The notes under the pieces were generated by a model. It did no database searches. It was not told the origin of the DNA and was given only the letters and a program-made list of their open reading frames with translations. From positions 4,898,001 through 4,962,000 of the forward strand of contig CP114060.1 in assembly GCA_026967495.1 (NCBI GenBank): a DNA stretch of 64,000 nucleotides, read 5' to 3'. This document shows positions 9,248-17,627 of this stretch, piece by piece; position 1 is the stretch's first letter, and every line of letters starts with the position of its first letter. The position numbers and the translations under genes were made by a program. Origin of the DNA: Rouxiella badensis. Lineage in GTDB: Bacteria; Pseudomonadota; Gammaproteobacteria; Enterobacterales; Enterobacteriaceae.

Positions 9248-9674
9248 TGTAAACCTCTTTTGCACGCTGAGTGAAAGCCTGAACCATACTGCCCGCCAGC
9301 TCTTTGAAAATTTTGCCAAAAGCCAGTTCGATCAGCTTATTGGTAAACTCAAAATCTAGATTCAGCTCAACTTTACAGGCTTCAGGGCTGAGCGGCGTAA
9401 AATGCCATCCTCCCATCAGTTTGCGGAACGGACCGTCGACGAGCTGCATATCAATACTTTGATTGCTGGTTAACGTGTTTTTAGTGGTAAAAGTTTTACT
9501 GATACCGGCTTTTGCGACGTCAACCGCAGCAGTCATCGTGTTATCAGTTTTATCCAATACGCGGCTTCCCGTGCATCCGGGAAGAAATTGCGGATAGGCA
9601 TCCACGTCGTTTACCAGGTTGTACATCTGTTCCACGCTAAACGGCACTAGCGCAGAACGGCTAATTTGAGGCAT
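9240..9674 (-). CDS. ratA: RatA family START-domain protein
   Basis: Coenzyme Q-binding/START-like protein; in E. coli RatA binds the 50S subunit and blocks 70S association. Motifs: MPQISRSALVPFSVEQMYNL at the start, YPQFLPGCTGSRV, and FEFTNKLIELAFGKIFKELA near the end. The start at 9674 is set by this conserved N-terminus, although an ATG four codons earlier exists. 144 residues. It forms an operon with rnfH and diverges from smpB across about 160 bp. Confidence 0.94.
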   Translation of the reverse strand: MPQISRSALVPFSVEQMYNLVNDVDAYPQFLPGCTGSRVLDKTDNTMTAAVDVAKAGISKTFTTKNTLTSNQSIDMQLVDGPFRKLMGGWHFTPLSPEACKVELNLDFEFTNKLIELAFGKIFKELAGSMVQAFTQRAKEVYSV

Positions 9675-9831
9675 ATCATTTTCCAAGTGTCATAAAACAT
9701 ACAGATCATATCATTTATCGCTCTTCGGGCAAAAAACTCGAGGCAGATAAAGCACAAGCTGTGAAAAAGCAGCCTCCGCAAACCCGCAGGGGATTTCATT
9801 CGGCAAGGCTTACAGTATAATAAGTGTCACT

Positions 9832-10315
9832 ATGACAAAGAAAAAAGCACATAAACCCGGTTCCGCAACCATTGCAATGAACAAACGCGCTCGCCATGAA
9901 TATTTCATCGAAGATGAAATTGAGGCAGGTATTTCTTTGCAAGGATGGGAAGTAAAATCACTGCGCGCTGGCAAAGCCAACATTGCTGATAGTTATGTGA
10001 CCTTCAGAGACGGGGAAGCCTTCCTGTTTGGTGCGACCATTACACCACTGACCGTTGCTTCAAGTCACGTTGTTTGCGAGCCAATGCGTACCCGTAAACT
10101 CTTAATGAACAGGCGCGAGACTCGACAAGCTGTTCGGTAAGGTAAACCGCGATGGCTATACGGTAGTTGCTCTCTCAATGTATTGGAAAAATGCCTGGAC
10201 CAAGGTCAAAATCGGCCTCGCGAAAGGTAAACAAGATCACGACAAGCGCGACACGGCTAAAAATCGCGAGTGGGCAGTTGATAAAGCACGTATTATGAAA
10301 AGCGCCAAACGTTAA
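9832..10315 (+). CDS. smpB: SsrA-binding protein SmpB, one frameshift
   Basis: Binds tmRNA and brings it to stalled ribosomes (trans-translation). The opening MTKKKAHKPGSATIAMNKRA, GWEVKSLRAGKANIADSYV and MRTRKLL segments are diagnostic. The frame breaks at GAGACTC (10117-10123); removing one base gives ELDKLFGKVNRDGYT, then the conserved WKNAWTKVKIGLAKGK and ends ARIMKSAKR at 10315. Corrected length is 160 residues, identical to E. coli. Since ssrA is intact immediately downstream, a genuine smpB loss is unlikely; this is one of the GAGCTC-type errors. Confidence 0.95.
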
Positions 10316-10344
10316 GTCTCTGGCTTATCGGGGTAAAGTTCTGA

Positions 10345-10350
10345 TATACT
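10345..10350 (+). promoter_or_regulatory. -10 element of ssrA
   Basis: TATACT lies 14 nt before the mature tmRNA 5' end, leaving a short leader for RNase P removal, as in E. coli. A clear -35 was not recognised. Confidence 0.55.
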
Positions 10351-10364
10351 GCTGACAGTTCTTT

Positions 10365-10744
10365 GGGGCTGATTCTGGATTCGACGGGATTTGCGAAACC
10401 CAAGGTGCATGCCGAGGTGCGGAGGCCTCGTAAAAAACCGCAAAAAAAATAATTGCAAACGACTCGCAATTCGAATCTGCTGCTTTAGCAGCTTAATCAG
10501 TCTAATACACTGAAGGTTCCCTTTCTCCCTAGCCTCCGCTCTTAGGACGGGGATCAAGAAAGGTCAAACCCAAAAGAGCTCGCGTGGACATCCTGCCTGG
10601 GGTGAAAGCGTTAAAACCAATCAGGCTAGTTTGTTAGTGGCGTGTCCGTCCGCAGTTAACAGGCGAATGTAATGACAGGACTAAGCATGTAGTGCCAACG
10701 GCGTAGTAATTTCGGACGGGGGTTCAAATCCCCCAGCTCCACCA
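10365..10744 (+). ncRNA. ssrA: transfer-messenger RNA (tmRNA)
   Basis: Rescues stalled ribosomes with SmpB. The 5' end GGGGCTGATTCTGGATTCGA pairs with the 3' tRNA-Ala-like end, which finishes CCCCCAGCTCCACCA with an encoded CCA; the T-arm GGTTCAAATCCC and the AGACTGACT-like pseudoknot region are present. The resume codon GCA at 10455 opens a short reading frame to TAA 10494-10496 that encodes the tag ANDSQFESAALAA. At 380 nt it is longer than the E. coli RNA (363). It contains one of the two intact GAGCTC copies (10576-10581). Confidence 0.97.
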
Positions 10745-10787
10745 AATAAGTTTTCGGCTATTACCAGATAAGGCCTTAAACGCAGAG

Positions 10788-10820
10788 AAAGCCCGCATCC
10801 CAAAAGGTTGCGGGCTTTTT
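10788..10820 (+). terminator. Terminator of ssrA
   Basis: Stem AAAGCCCGCA / TGCGGGCTTTTT followed by a T run, about 45 bp after the CCA end. Confidence 0.85.
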
Positions 10821-10907
10821 CGTCTCTGGAATAATTCACTACTGTAGTCGTGTAAACAACGTCTAATGGTCGCCTACCTAACAGCGTATTCTTATCGGCT
10901 CAGAAAA

Positions 10908-11168
10908 TTATTTATAGATCTCTGCTGAGCCTGATAAGTTATTTTCACCAACGGAAGTGATGATTCGGTATGAACGTGCGCCGTCTTGAGTTGCTTTAGC
11001 CGCTAATTTTGCGTTTAGCGCATCCACGTTACCACTGTCTACCGACGTACTAATCGTACCAGCGCTGTATTCACCCGCTGGAGCGGAGTTCACTTCGGTA
11101 GCGGCAAAGGTTGCAAACGAAGCGGTAGTCAGTGCAATAACGGAAAATACTTTAGTCAGGGTTTTCAT
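10908..11168 (-). CDS. DUF1471 (YhcN/BhsA/McbA family) periplasmic protein
   Basis: Small exported stress protein of the multicopy YdgH/BhsA/McbA family. The 86 residues begin with a clear signal peptide (MKTLTKVFSVIALTTASFA, cleaved after FAA). The mature part holds the DUF1471 pattern GTISTSV, then AKLAAKATQDGARSYRIIT and GSAEIYK. Members affect biofilm formation and envelope stress; the specific member is not recognised. It lies alone downstream of ssrA, a common site for lineage-specific genes. Confidence 0.85.
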   Translation of the reverse strand: MKTLTKVFSVIALTTASFATFAATEVNSAPAGEYSAGTISTSVDSGNVDALNAKLAAKATQDGARSYRIITSVGENNLSGSAEIYK

Positions 11169-11711
11169 AGTAGTTCCTTCAAATCTGGTTAATTTGTTAT
11201 CACTAGTCCAGGCGTGGATTAGTTATCATTCGTTAATTAAATATTATACCCATCTGGAACTCGTGCAATTAAATTATGTAACGACCGTTAACTAAATGTA
11301 CTGATCTTTGTCGGGAAGAGAGAGCGTAACCTGTGGGTCGAAAATAAATCCGCCACATTCAAGGTGTACACGAAAGGATGCGGGTTCAAAAAAGCATCAA
11401 TATATAAGTTAGTTAGCTCTGTAAAAAAGAAATGACGATTCTCGTCCGTCGCGAACATCAATCGGTACTCAACTCGTCTATCTATTGTTTATTGGTATAA
11501 TTTTTAGGCCCAGGCTGAGAGCTAGTCTGAAAACAAAGGCATTTATGGAAGGGTTTCTTGATACAGGGAATACACATCCGCTTACTTCTCTCGCGATAAG
11601 GTGTGACAGATGTGCAAGGAAGAGAAGACGGGCCATACTTCGATTAAACCCTCTCATCGAGTCGTGATGGCTCTGTGGGTAAAGCAACACCGTCAAAACT
11701 TATCATCACCA
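11169..11711. other. Intergenic stretch with no supportable gene
   Basis: About 540 bp with lower GC than its surroundings and no reading frame resembling a known family. No second copy of the ssrA 3' end (an attachment-site duplicate) was found. It probably represents decayed island DNA beside ssrA, but nothing specific can be assigned. Confidence 0.5.
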
Positions 11712-12080
11712 CTAATACTTAAATTCAAACAGCTCTCGATGTCTCGAAAGGTAAGGCAGATTTTCTGGCTTTAAAGCAGAAATTTGTGAGTGCTTCGAGA
11801 TACCTAGCTTATTGAGAACCTCATCGGTGATCGAGGTGCCTAGTAAAAGTTTTCCCTCATCGGTAAAACTAATTAGCCCCTTATCGAACAACTTATCCAG
11901 GTTAGGCGATAGCAGCAAACCGTTGTAAGGATCAATGCGTTCAAAGGATTCACATAGCGACCAAGGAACGATATGAGAGGCAACGAGGAGTTCTGAAACG
12001 TCAGCAACGGAATGGTCCTGCTCAGTGATCTGGCGGACAGATTCTTCCTTAAATTCAGGGATAAAACGTGGTGTGCTCAT
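11712..12080 (-). pseudogene. Chimera of IS3-type transposase OrfA start and HNH endonuclease tail
   Basis: A 122-residue open frame of two unrelated parts. Residues 1-30 (MSTPRFIPEFKEESVRQITE, HSVADVSE) are the N-terminal helix-turn-helix start of an IS3-family OrfA. From about residue 31 on, LLVASHIVPW, DPYNGLLLSPNLDKLFDKG and LISFTDEGKLL are the C-terminal part of an HNH_2-type endonuclease, normally found at the end of a protein two to three times longer. The rest of the transposase and the HNH N-terminus (including its zinc Cys residues) are missing. The ATG at 12080 keeps the IS ribosome site GGAGGAG. Most likely the scar of an IS-mediated deletion; a functional product is unlikely. Confidence 0.75.
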
Positions 12081-12143
12081 AGACTCCTCCTATGCTCAAA
12101 ATATAGGCCAGATTTGTCTTTGGGCGCGGGGTCATTTCAGACA
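12081..12143 (-). mobile_element. Probable terminal remnant of an IS3-family element
   Basis: On the minus strand TGTCTGAAATGACCCC (12143-12128) lies about 50 bp before the OrfA-like start codon and begins with TG, as IS3-family ends do. No matching second end exists nearby, so this is a partial element. Exact boundary inferred. Confidence 0.45.
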
Positions 12144-12353
12144 CTCCTAACTCTCTGATGCTTTGCAATCCAGTGAGTGAACCTATGGAGGCAGAAGCGT
12201 TCAGAAAGTTTGACCGGTAGTGAGAAAAGCGGCGAAAAGGAATCAAAAATGACAATTTAGTCATTAAGCGGTCACCTTATTGGACTGGTTAACACGCTAT
12301 TCTTAAAGGGTAAAAAGAGAAAACCTTACCCCTATTCCGATCGAGAAAATGAC

Positions 12354-14096
12354 ATGCTAATCCTAATCCTTGCTTATCTTGGTGGCGTGCTGACTATCGC
12401 GAGCCCCTGTATCTTGCCGGTGCTGCCGTTCGTATTTGCACGCTCCGACCAATCCTTTGCCCGTACGGGGCTTCCTCTGCTGGCCGGTATGGCGCTGACC
12501 TTTACGCTGGTCGCTACCCTCGCGGCCGTTGGCGGAGGTTGGGTCGTTCAGGCGAATCAGTATGGCCGCTGGTTAGCCCTGATTTTAATGGCAATTTTTG
12601 GTATCACGCTGCTATTTCCTCGTATCGGTGAGCGTCTGATGCATCCGTTAGTCTCGGCGGGGAACCGCATGACGGATGCGCTAAGCGTGGGTAGAAAACC
12701 GAAGATCGGGACCTCCTTTTTACTCGGTATCGCCACCGGTCTCCTATGGGCACCCTGCGCAGGCCCGATTCTAGGACTGGTTCTCACCGGCGCCGCGCTG
12801 CAAGGTGCCAACGTAGGTTCGACGCTGCTGCTTTTAGCCTATGCGGCAGGCGCGGTGACCTCATTGACGCTAGCGCTCCTGATTGGCGGCAAGGTCTTCA
12901 CGGCGATGAAAAAATCCCTCGGCGCAGGAGAATGGATCCGTCGCGGCATCGGTGCGGCAATGCTGCTTGGCGTAGTGGCTATCTCCCTTGGCCTGGATAC
13001 CGGGATATTAGCCAGAATATCAACGGCATCAACTGGCGGCATCGAGCAAACGCTGCTTAAAAAGTTTGGCGTAAACGATCCTGCAAATCCTGAAACGACG
13101 GCCGCCGCAGACAACGGTGCCTTGCCTACTCTTGCCGATCTGGGGCCGATGCCCTCACTGGACGGAGCTGTGCAGTGGCTAAATTCCCCGCCGCTTACCG
13201 CAGCCTCACTGCGCGGCAAGGTTGTACTGGTCGATTTTTGGACTTACTCCTGCATCAACTGCCTGCGCGCGCTGCCTTACGTGAAGGCCTGGGCGGATAA
13301 ATATCGCAGTCAGGGACTGGTAGTCATTGGGGTACATGCTCCTGAGTTCGCCTTTGAACGCGACATCGACAACGTCACTAAAGAGTCAAAAAAACTGGGC
13401 ATCGATTATCCAATAGCCATCGATAACGACTATAAAATCTGGCGCGCCTTCAACAATCAGTATTGGCCCGCACATTATTTTATTGATGCAAAAGGTGAGA
13501 TCCGCCACACCCACTTTGGTGAAGGGGAATACGCTCAGTCTGAGCGTGTCATTCAAGAATTGCTGCGCGAAGCAGGTGCTAAAAATGTCGATACATCAAT
13601 AAGTCAGGTGCAGGGCAAGGGCGTGGAACAAGCACCGGGGCTTGAGGACTCAATTTCTCCCGAGACTTATCTGGGCTATATGCGCACCGAGAATTTTGCC
13701 TCCGATAATGCCGCGTCTGACGTTGCCGTTAACTATAAAGCCCCTGCTACGCTGGACCTAAACGCTTGGGCGCTTGATGGCAACTGGACAATCAATGACG
13801 AGAAAATTCAGCTCAACAGCGCACCGGGACGAATCCTTTATCAGTTCCACGCTCGCGATCTGCATCTGGTGTTGAATTCCGGCAAAGACGGCAAAGCGGT
13901 ACGATTTAAAGTCTTGCTCGACGGTAAAGTCCCTGGCGCGATGCACGGCAGCGACACCAACGCAGACGGTGAAGGCGTTGTCACCGACCAACGTCTTTAC
14001 CAACTGATTCGTCAGAAGGACAACAGCGGCAATCACACCTTCAGCATCGAGTTCCTCAACGGCGGCGTGAATGCTTACGCCTTTACCTTTGGATAA
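12354..14096 (+). CDS. DipZ-type CcdA/thioredoxin fusion protein
   Basis: Membrane protein carrying electrons from cytoplasmic thioredoxin to the periplasm. Residues 1-230 are a CcdA/DsbD-like domain with about six membrane segments and the conserved SPCILPVLPFVF and WAPCAGPILGL cysteine-proline motifs. Residues 270-400 form a thioredoxin/redoxin domain with active site WTYSCINC. Residues 430-580 are a beta-rich carbohydrate-binding-like domain, as in mycobacterial DipZ. 580 residues, complete. It stands alone beside the variable strip after ssrA. Its substrate (a methionine-sulfoxide or cysteine protein, or a peroxide system) cannot be inferred. The symbol dipZ fits the architecture but is used for several proteins. 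Confidence 0.88.
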   Translation: MLILILAYLGGVLTIASPCILPVLPFVFARSDQSFARTGLPLLAGMALTFTLVATLAAVGGGWVVQANQYGRWLALILMAIFGITLLFPRIGERLMHPLVSAGNRMTDALSVGRKPKIGTSFLLGIATGLLWAPCAGPILGLVLTGAALQGANVGSTLLLLAYAAGAVTSLTLALLIGGKVFTAMKKSLGAGEWIRRGIGAAMLLGVVAISLGLDTGILARISTASTGGIEQTLLKKFGVNDPANPETTAAADNGALPTLADLGPMPSLDGAVQWLNSPPLTAASLRGKVVLVDFWTYSCINCLRALPYVKAWADKYRSQGLVVIGVHAPEFAFERDIDNVTKESKKLGIDYPIAIDNDYKIWRAFNNQYWPAHYFIDAKGEIRHTHFGEGEYAQSERVIQELLREAGAKNVDTSISQVQGKGVEQAPGLEDSISPETYLGYMRTENFASDNAASDVAVNYKAPATLDLNAWALDGNWTINDEKIQLNSAPGRILYQFHARDLHLVLNSGKDGKAVRFKVLLDGKVPGAMHGSDTNADGEGVVTDQRLYQLIRQKDNSGNHTFSIEFLNGGVNAYAFTFG

Positions 14097-14233
14097 TTAG
14101 CCGAACAATTCAGTATACCGGGGAGCATTTGCTCCCCTTTGTCTATCTACACAATAGTTTAACTTGACCATTTCTCACGCCCTCCCCCATCATCGGTTCA
14201 GTATTTAATCGTGATTTACTGACAGAGGCATTG

Positions 14234-14668
14234 ATGGAAAAGTATCGGCTGCAAATGACGGATGTCATTGATGATGAAGCAAAAGCGATAATCGGCGACG
14301 GTCTCGACGATTTCAATACCGAAATGGCAGGCATCAAGGATAGACAACCGCTGGCGGTTTTGGTGAAAGATCCACAGACCGGTAAAGTGCTGGGCGGTAT
14401 GCTCGGGCGTACCTCTCTCGGGCTGATGTTTATCGAGCTGTTCTATCTACCTCTCACGCTGCGCGGTTCGGGTCTCGGCTCGGAGATTCTGCGACAGTTT
14501 GAACAGGAAGGGGCGAGACGCGGATGCACTTCAGGCGTGCTCTACACCCTCAGTTTTCAGGCACCGAATTTCTACGCCAAATATGGCTGGCAGCGCTTTG
14601 GCGAGATCCCTTGCTCACCTGAGGGCTCGAGCCGAATATTTATGAGCAAAGCCTTAACGCCTCAGTAA
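14234..14668 (+). CDS. GNAT family N-acetyltransferase
   Basis: Acetyl-CoA-dependent acetyltransferase of unknown substrate. 144 residues from the ATG at 14234 (a TTG directly before it is less likely). The acetyl-CoA loop is LRGSGLGSEIL near residue 80, followed by the FYAKYGWQRFG C-terminal GNAT motif. Single gene between dipZ and the phytase; first of five GNAT genes in about 9 kb. Confidence 0.85.
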   Translation: MEKYRLQMTDVIDDEAKAIIGDGLDDFNTEMAGIKDRQPLAVLVKDPQTGKVLGGMLGRTSLGLMFIELFYLPLTLRGSGLGSEILRQFEQEGARRGCTSGVLYTLSFQAPNFYAKYGWQRFGEIPCSPEGSSRIFMSKALTPQ

Positions 14669-14731
14669 TCCTCATGTTTTCCTCATTCTTTTAAGACAAT
14701 ATCAGTTGAGTCAATTTAAAAAGGAAGCCAC

Positions 14732-16066
14732 ATGTCGGTTAAGTCTCTCCCTCTTGTCGTTTCTGCGCTGCTGGCAGGCCTGAGTTTTCCGCTACTCTCT
14801 TTTGCCGATGACGCCCCGGCGACGCAAAATCTCCAGCTACAGCAGGCAGTCATTTTAAGCCGTCACGGCGTTCGTGCGCCGACCAAACAGACAAAAAAAA
14901 TGGAACAGGTTGCCGCGAAAGACTGGCCAGTGTGGCCGGTAAAATTCGGTTATCTGACCCCGCGAGGTGAACATCTTGTCACATTGATGGGCGGCTATTA
15001 CGGTGAGTATTTTCGTAAAGAAGGGCTAATATCCGACAAGTCTTGCCCTGCCAACGGTGCGATATTTGGCTGGGGAGACGTGGACCAACGCACGCGACTG
15101 ACCACCCAAGCTTTGTTAAATGGCATTGCGCCGGGTTGCCACCTCGATGCCCATTTCCAAAACGATCTCAAAAAAGCCGATCCTCTTTTCCATGCCTTGA
15201 AGGCAAAAGTATGCAAACTCGATGAGAAAACGGCGCAGCAGGCTATCGAGCAACAGGCAGGAGGCTCTCTTTCGGCACTCGACAAAACCTATGCGCCACA
15301 GCTGCAGCTGATGAGCAACGTGCTGGATTATCCGCATTCCGCCTATTGTCAGAAGATGCAGAAAAAAGGCCAGCAGTGCGAACTGGGCATCAATATGCCG
15401 TCATCGGTCAAGGTGAAGGTGAAGGTGAAGGAAAATGGTACCGACGCATCGCTTAAGGGCGCAATTGGCCTTTCTTCTACGCTGGCTGAAATCTTCCTGT
15501 TACAGGATGCACAGGGTATGACCGACCCCGCGTGGGGAAATATCAAAGACCAAAAAACCTGGCAAGGCTTGATGGCGCTGCACAATCTGCAATTTAGTCT
15601 GATGTCAGGAACGCCTTATTTGGCGAAGTCCAACGGCACGCCAATCCTGCAAGCGATTGATAGCGCACTGGGAGCACCAGAGAAACCGGCTTCCGGCTAT
15701 ACGCTCCCGACGGGCAATAAGCTGTTGATTCTCGGCGGACATGATACCAATATCGAAAACGTCGCGGGCGCGTTGGGCCTGAACTGGTCACTGGACGGGC
15801 AGCCGGACAACACGCCACCGGCTGGCGCATTAGTGTTTGAGCGCTGGCAGAGCCGCACCTCGCACCAGCAGTATATTTCGCTGAAAATGGTCTATCAGAC
15901 ACGGGATCAGATGCGATCACAGCAGGTTCTGACGCTAAACAACCCACCGAGCAGCATAGCAATCACCCTCCCCGGCTGTGAAAATATCGGCCCCAACAAG
16001 CTTTGTGCCATCAAGACCTTCCATCAGGTCATGACCAAGGCACAGCTGCCGCAGTGTAAGATTTAA
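14732..16066 (+). CDS. periplasmic histidine-acid phosphatase / phytase
   Basis: Histidine phosphatase clade 2 enzyme hydrolysing phytate or glucose-1-phosphate in the periplasm. 444 residues with an N-terminal signal peptide ending near SFADDA. The nucleophile motif RHGVRAPT is near residue 44 and the proton-donor motif GGHDTNIENV near residue 335; multiple Cys are consistent with disulfides. It resembles AppA/Agp-type proteins; phytase is favoured, glucose-1-phosphatase is the alternative. A KVKVKVK stretch is encoded by a perfect 6-bp tandem repeat at 15411-15430. RBS AAGGAAG precedes the ATG. Confidence 0.9.
   Translation: MSVKSLPLVVSALLAGLSFPLLSFADDAPATQNLQLQQAVILSRHGVRAPTKQTKKMEQVAAKDWPVWPVKFGYLTPRGEHLVTLMGGYYGEYFRKEGLISDKSCPANGAIFGWGDVDQRTRLTTQALLNGIAPGCHLDAHFQNDLKKADPLFHALKAKVCKLDEKTAQQAIEQQAGGSLSALDKTYAPQLQLMSNVLDYPHSAYCQKMQKKGQQCELGINMPSSVKVKVKVKENGTDASLKGAIGLSSTLAEIFLLQDAQGMTDPAWGNIKDQKTWQGLMALHNLQFSLMSGTPYLAKSNGTPILQAIDSALGAPEKPASGYTLPTGNKLLILGGHDTNIENVAGALGLNWSLDGQPDNTPPAGALVFERWQSRTSHQQYISLKMVYQTRDQMRSQQVLTLNNPPSSIAITLPGCENIGPNKLCAIKTFHQVMTKAQLPQCKI
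15411..15430 (+). repeat. In-frame hexanucleotide tandem repeat in the phytase gene
   Basis: Three copies of AGGTGA in tandem (encoding alternating Lys-Val). Units of six bases cannot break the frame but could vary in number. Confidence 0.8.
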
Positions 16067-16091
16067 GTCTCACTCGGCTGGGTAACGCATC

Positions 16092-16571
16092 CTAGGCGTT
16101 ATCCAGCCAAATCATCTCGACGCAGTCGAGGTAGGTACCCGTCGAGTGAGAAAAATACTTGCCTTTGGCGACCACGCTAAACCCTTGTCGCAAATAAAAC
16201 CCCACCGCGTTTGGCGTAGAAGAGAGCGTAAGCTGGCGAATGTTTAGGCTTCTGGCCTGCTGCTTGATTTGTTCAATGATGGCCGCCGCTAGCCCTTTAC
16301 CTTGATACTCGGGCTGGGTGAAAACAGCCTCCACGTGACCCGTGACCAGATCGAGGTAACCGCAGGCAACAGGATTTTTTCCATCTGAAGAATCTATGAT
16401 AAAAACCTGATTTTCGGCGATTGTCTTGTTCATGCCTTCCGGCATGATATCGGGCGTAAACGCCTTCAGGGTGGGTTCATCATAAACCTGGACGCATCCG
16501 TACCTAAGCGCCGCGTTGCGCAGCCGCCATAATCCTTGAGCATCCCCTTTATTCGCGACTCTGATCTTCAT
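16092..16571 (-). CDS. GNAT family N-acetyltransferase
   Basis: 159 residues. The central strand and acetyl-CoA loop read VEAVFTQPEYQGKGLAAAII near residue 85, followed by LSSTPNAVGFYLRQGF, the usual GNAT C-terminal half. The substrate is unknown. It is convergent with the phytase gene, its stop about 25 bp from the phytase stop, with its own upstream region. Confidence 0.87.
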   Translation of the reverse strand: MKIRVANKGDAQGLWRLRNAALRYGCVQVYDEPTLKAFTPDIMPEGMNKTIAENQVFIIDSSDGKNPVACGYLDLVTGHVEAVFTQPEYQGKGLAAAIIEQIKQQARSLNIRQLTLSSTPNAVGFYLRQGFSVVAKGKYFSHSTGTYLDCVEMIWLDNA

Positions 16572-16787
16572 TTTTCCCCCTCTGCCGTCAGATAAACCCG
16601 CCCTGCATTTTGGTGTAAACCCTATATTTACCCAGTTCTATCACCTTGAGATGGTGCAATAAACTGTTTTTATTCCCTGTGTTCTGTTACCTGGGTTACT
16701 CAGGTATTCTCGTTAATAATTTATAAAGATGGTACGCATCTTGCTGTAACTTGCTGAGAAAGGCCGTCAATCTACCCTGAGGAAACT

Positions 16788-17570
16788 ATGATGAAGAAAA
16801 GCGCGTTGTTCACCCTACTGGCTCTGGCCTCGTTTAGCTCTCTGGCGAATGCCGACTCAGTCCTGCGCTTCGGTGTAGATCCTACGTTTGCGCCTTTTGA
16901 AACTAAAGCGCCCAACGGCAGCCTGGTCGGTTTCGACGTTGACCTTGGTAACGCCATTTGCCAGCAACTGAAGGTGAAATGCCAGTGGGTCGAAACCGGC
17001 TTTGACAGCATTATTCCGGCCCTAAACGCCAAAAAATTCGATGCCGTTCTCTCTGCCATGTCGGTGACACCAAAGCGTCAGGCACAGGTTGATTTTTCCG
17101 ACATGCTCTACCACATTCCGAGCGTGCTGGTAGCCAGGAAAGGCAGCGGACTAATGCCTACCCCGGAATCGCTAAAAGGTAAAAGTATCGGCGTCGCGCA
17201 GGGCACCATTCAGGAAGCCTATGCGCAGGCGCTGTGGCAGAGCAAAGGCGTGAACGTCGTGTCTTATCAAAATCAGGATTTGGTGAATCAGGATCTTGAA
17301 TCCGGCCGTGTCGATGCCACGCTGACCAACGCCGCCGCGGCGCAGTCGGGCTTCCTCGATACTGCCGCCGGTAAAGATTTCGCCTTCAGCGGTGAGATGC
17401 TGAATGACCCACGTTATCTGGGGGCCGGTACGGCAATCGGCCTGCGTAAAGGCGATAAAGAACATCAGGAGATGATCAACAAGGCGCTGGCGGCTATCCA
17501 TAAAGACGGCACCTTCGATAAGATCTCAAAAAAATACTTCAGCTTTGAAGTCTATAATAAACAGCCATAA
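16788..17570 (+). CDS. polar amino-acid ABC transporter substrate-binding protein (orphan)
   Basis: Periplasmic binding protein of the HisJ/ArgT/ArtJ family (bac_solute-binding family 3). 260 residues: signal peptide MMKKSALFTLLALASFSSLA, then LRFGVDPTFAPFETK, GFDVDLGNAICQQL and the DAVLSAMSVTPKRQAQVDFS ligand-pocket region containing an Arg that usually contacts the ligand carboxylate. Likely ligand is a basic or polar amino acid. No permease or ATPase gene is nearby; the next gene (57 bp on) is a DUF2817 peptidase-like protein, so the pair may serve peptide-derived amino acids. An HisQMP-type transporter elsewhere could be shared. Confidence 0.9.
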   Translation: MMKKSALFTLLALASFSSLANADSVLRFGVDPTFAPFETKAPNGSLVGFDVDLGNAICQQLKVKCQWVETGFDSIIPALNAKKFDAVLSAMSVTPKRQAQVDFSDMLYHIPSVLVARKGSGLMPTPESLKGKSIGVAQGTIQEAYAQALWQSKGVNVVSYQNQDLVNQDLESGRVDATLTNAAAAQSGFLDTAAGKDFAFSGEMLNDPRYLGAGTAIGLRKGDKEHQEMINKALAAIHKDGTFDKISKKYFSFEVYNKQP

Positions 17571-17627
17571 TCATCGCTGGCCGTCGTAATACGGCCGGTT
17601 CGCACAGTCTTAAACAAGGAGATAAGG

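Noticed and set aside
10365..12353. Integrated island at ssrA with integrase and attachment duplicates
   Set aside because: No integrase gene and no repeat of the ssrA 3' end were found; only a DUF1471 gene and an IS/HNH scar are present.
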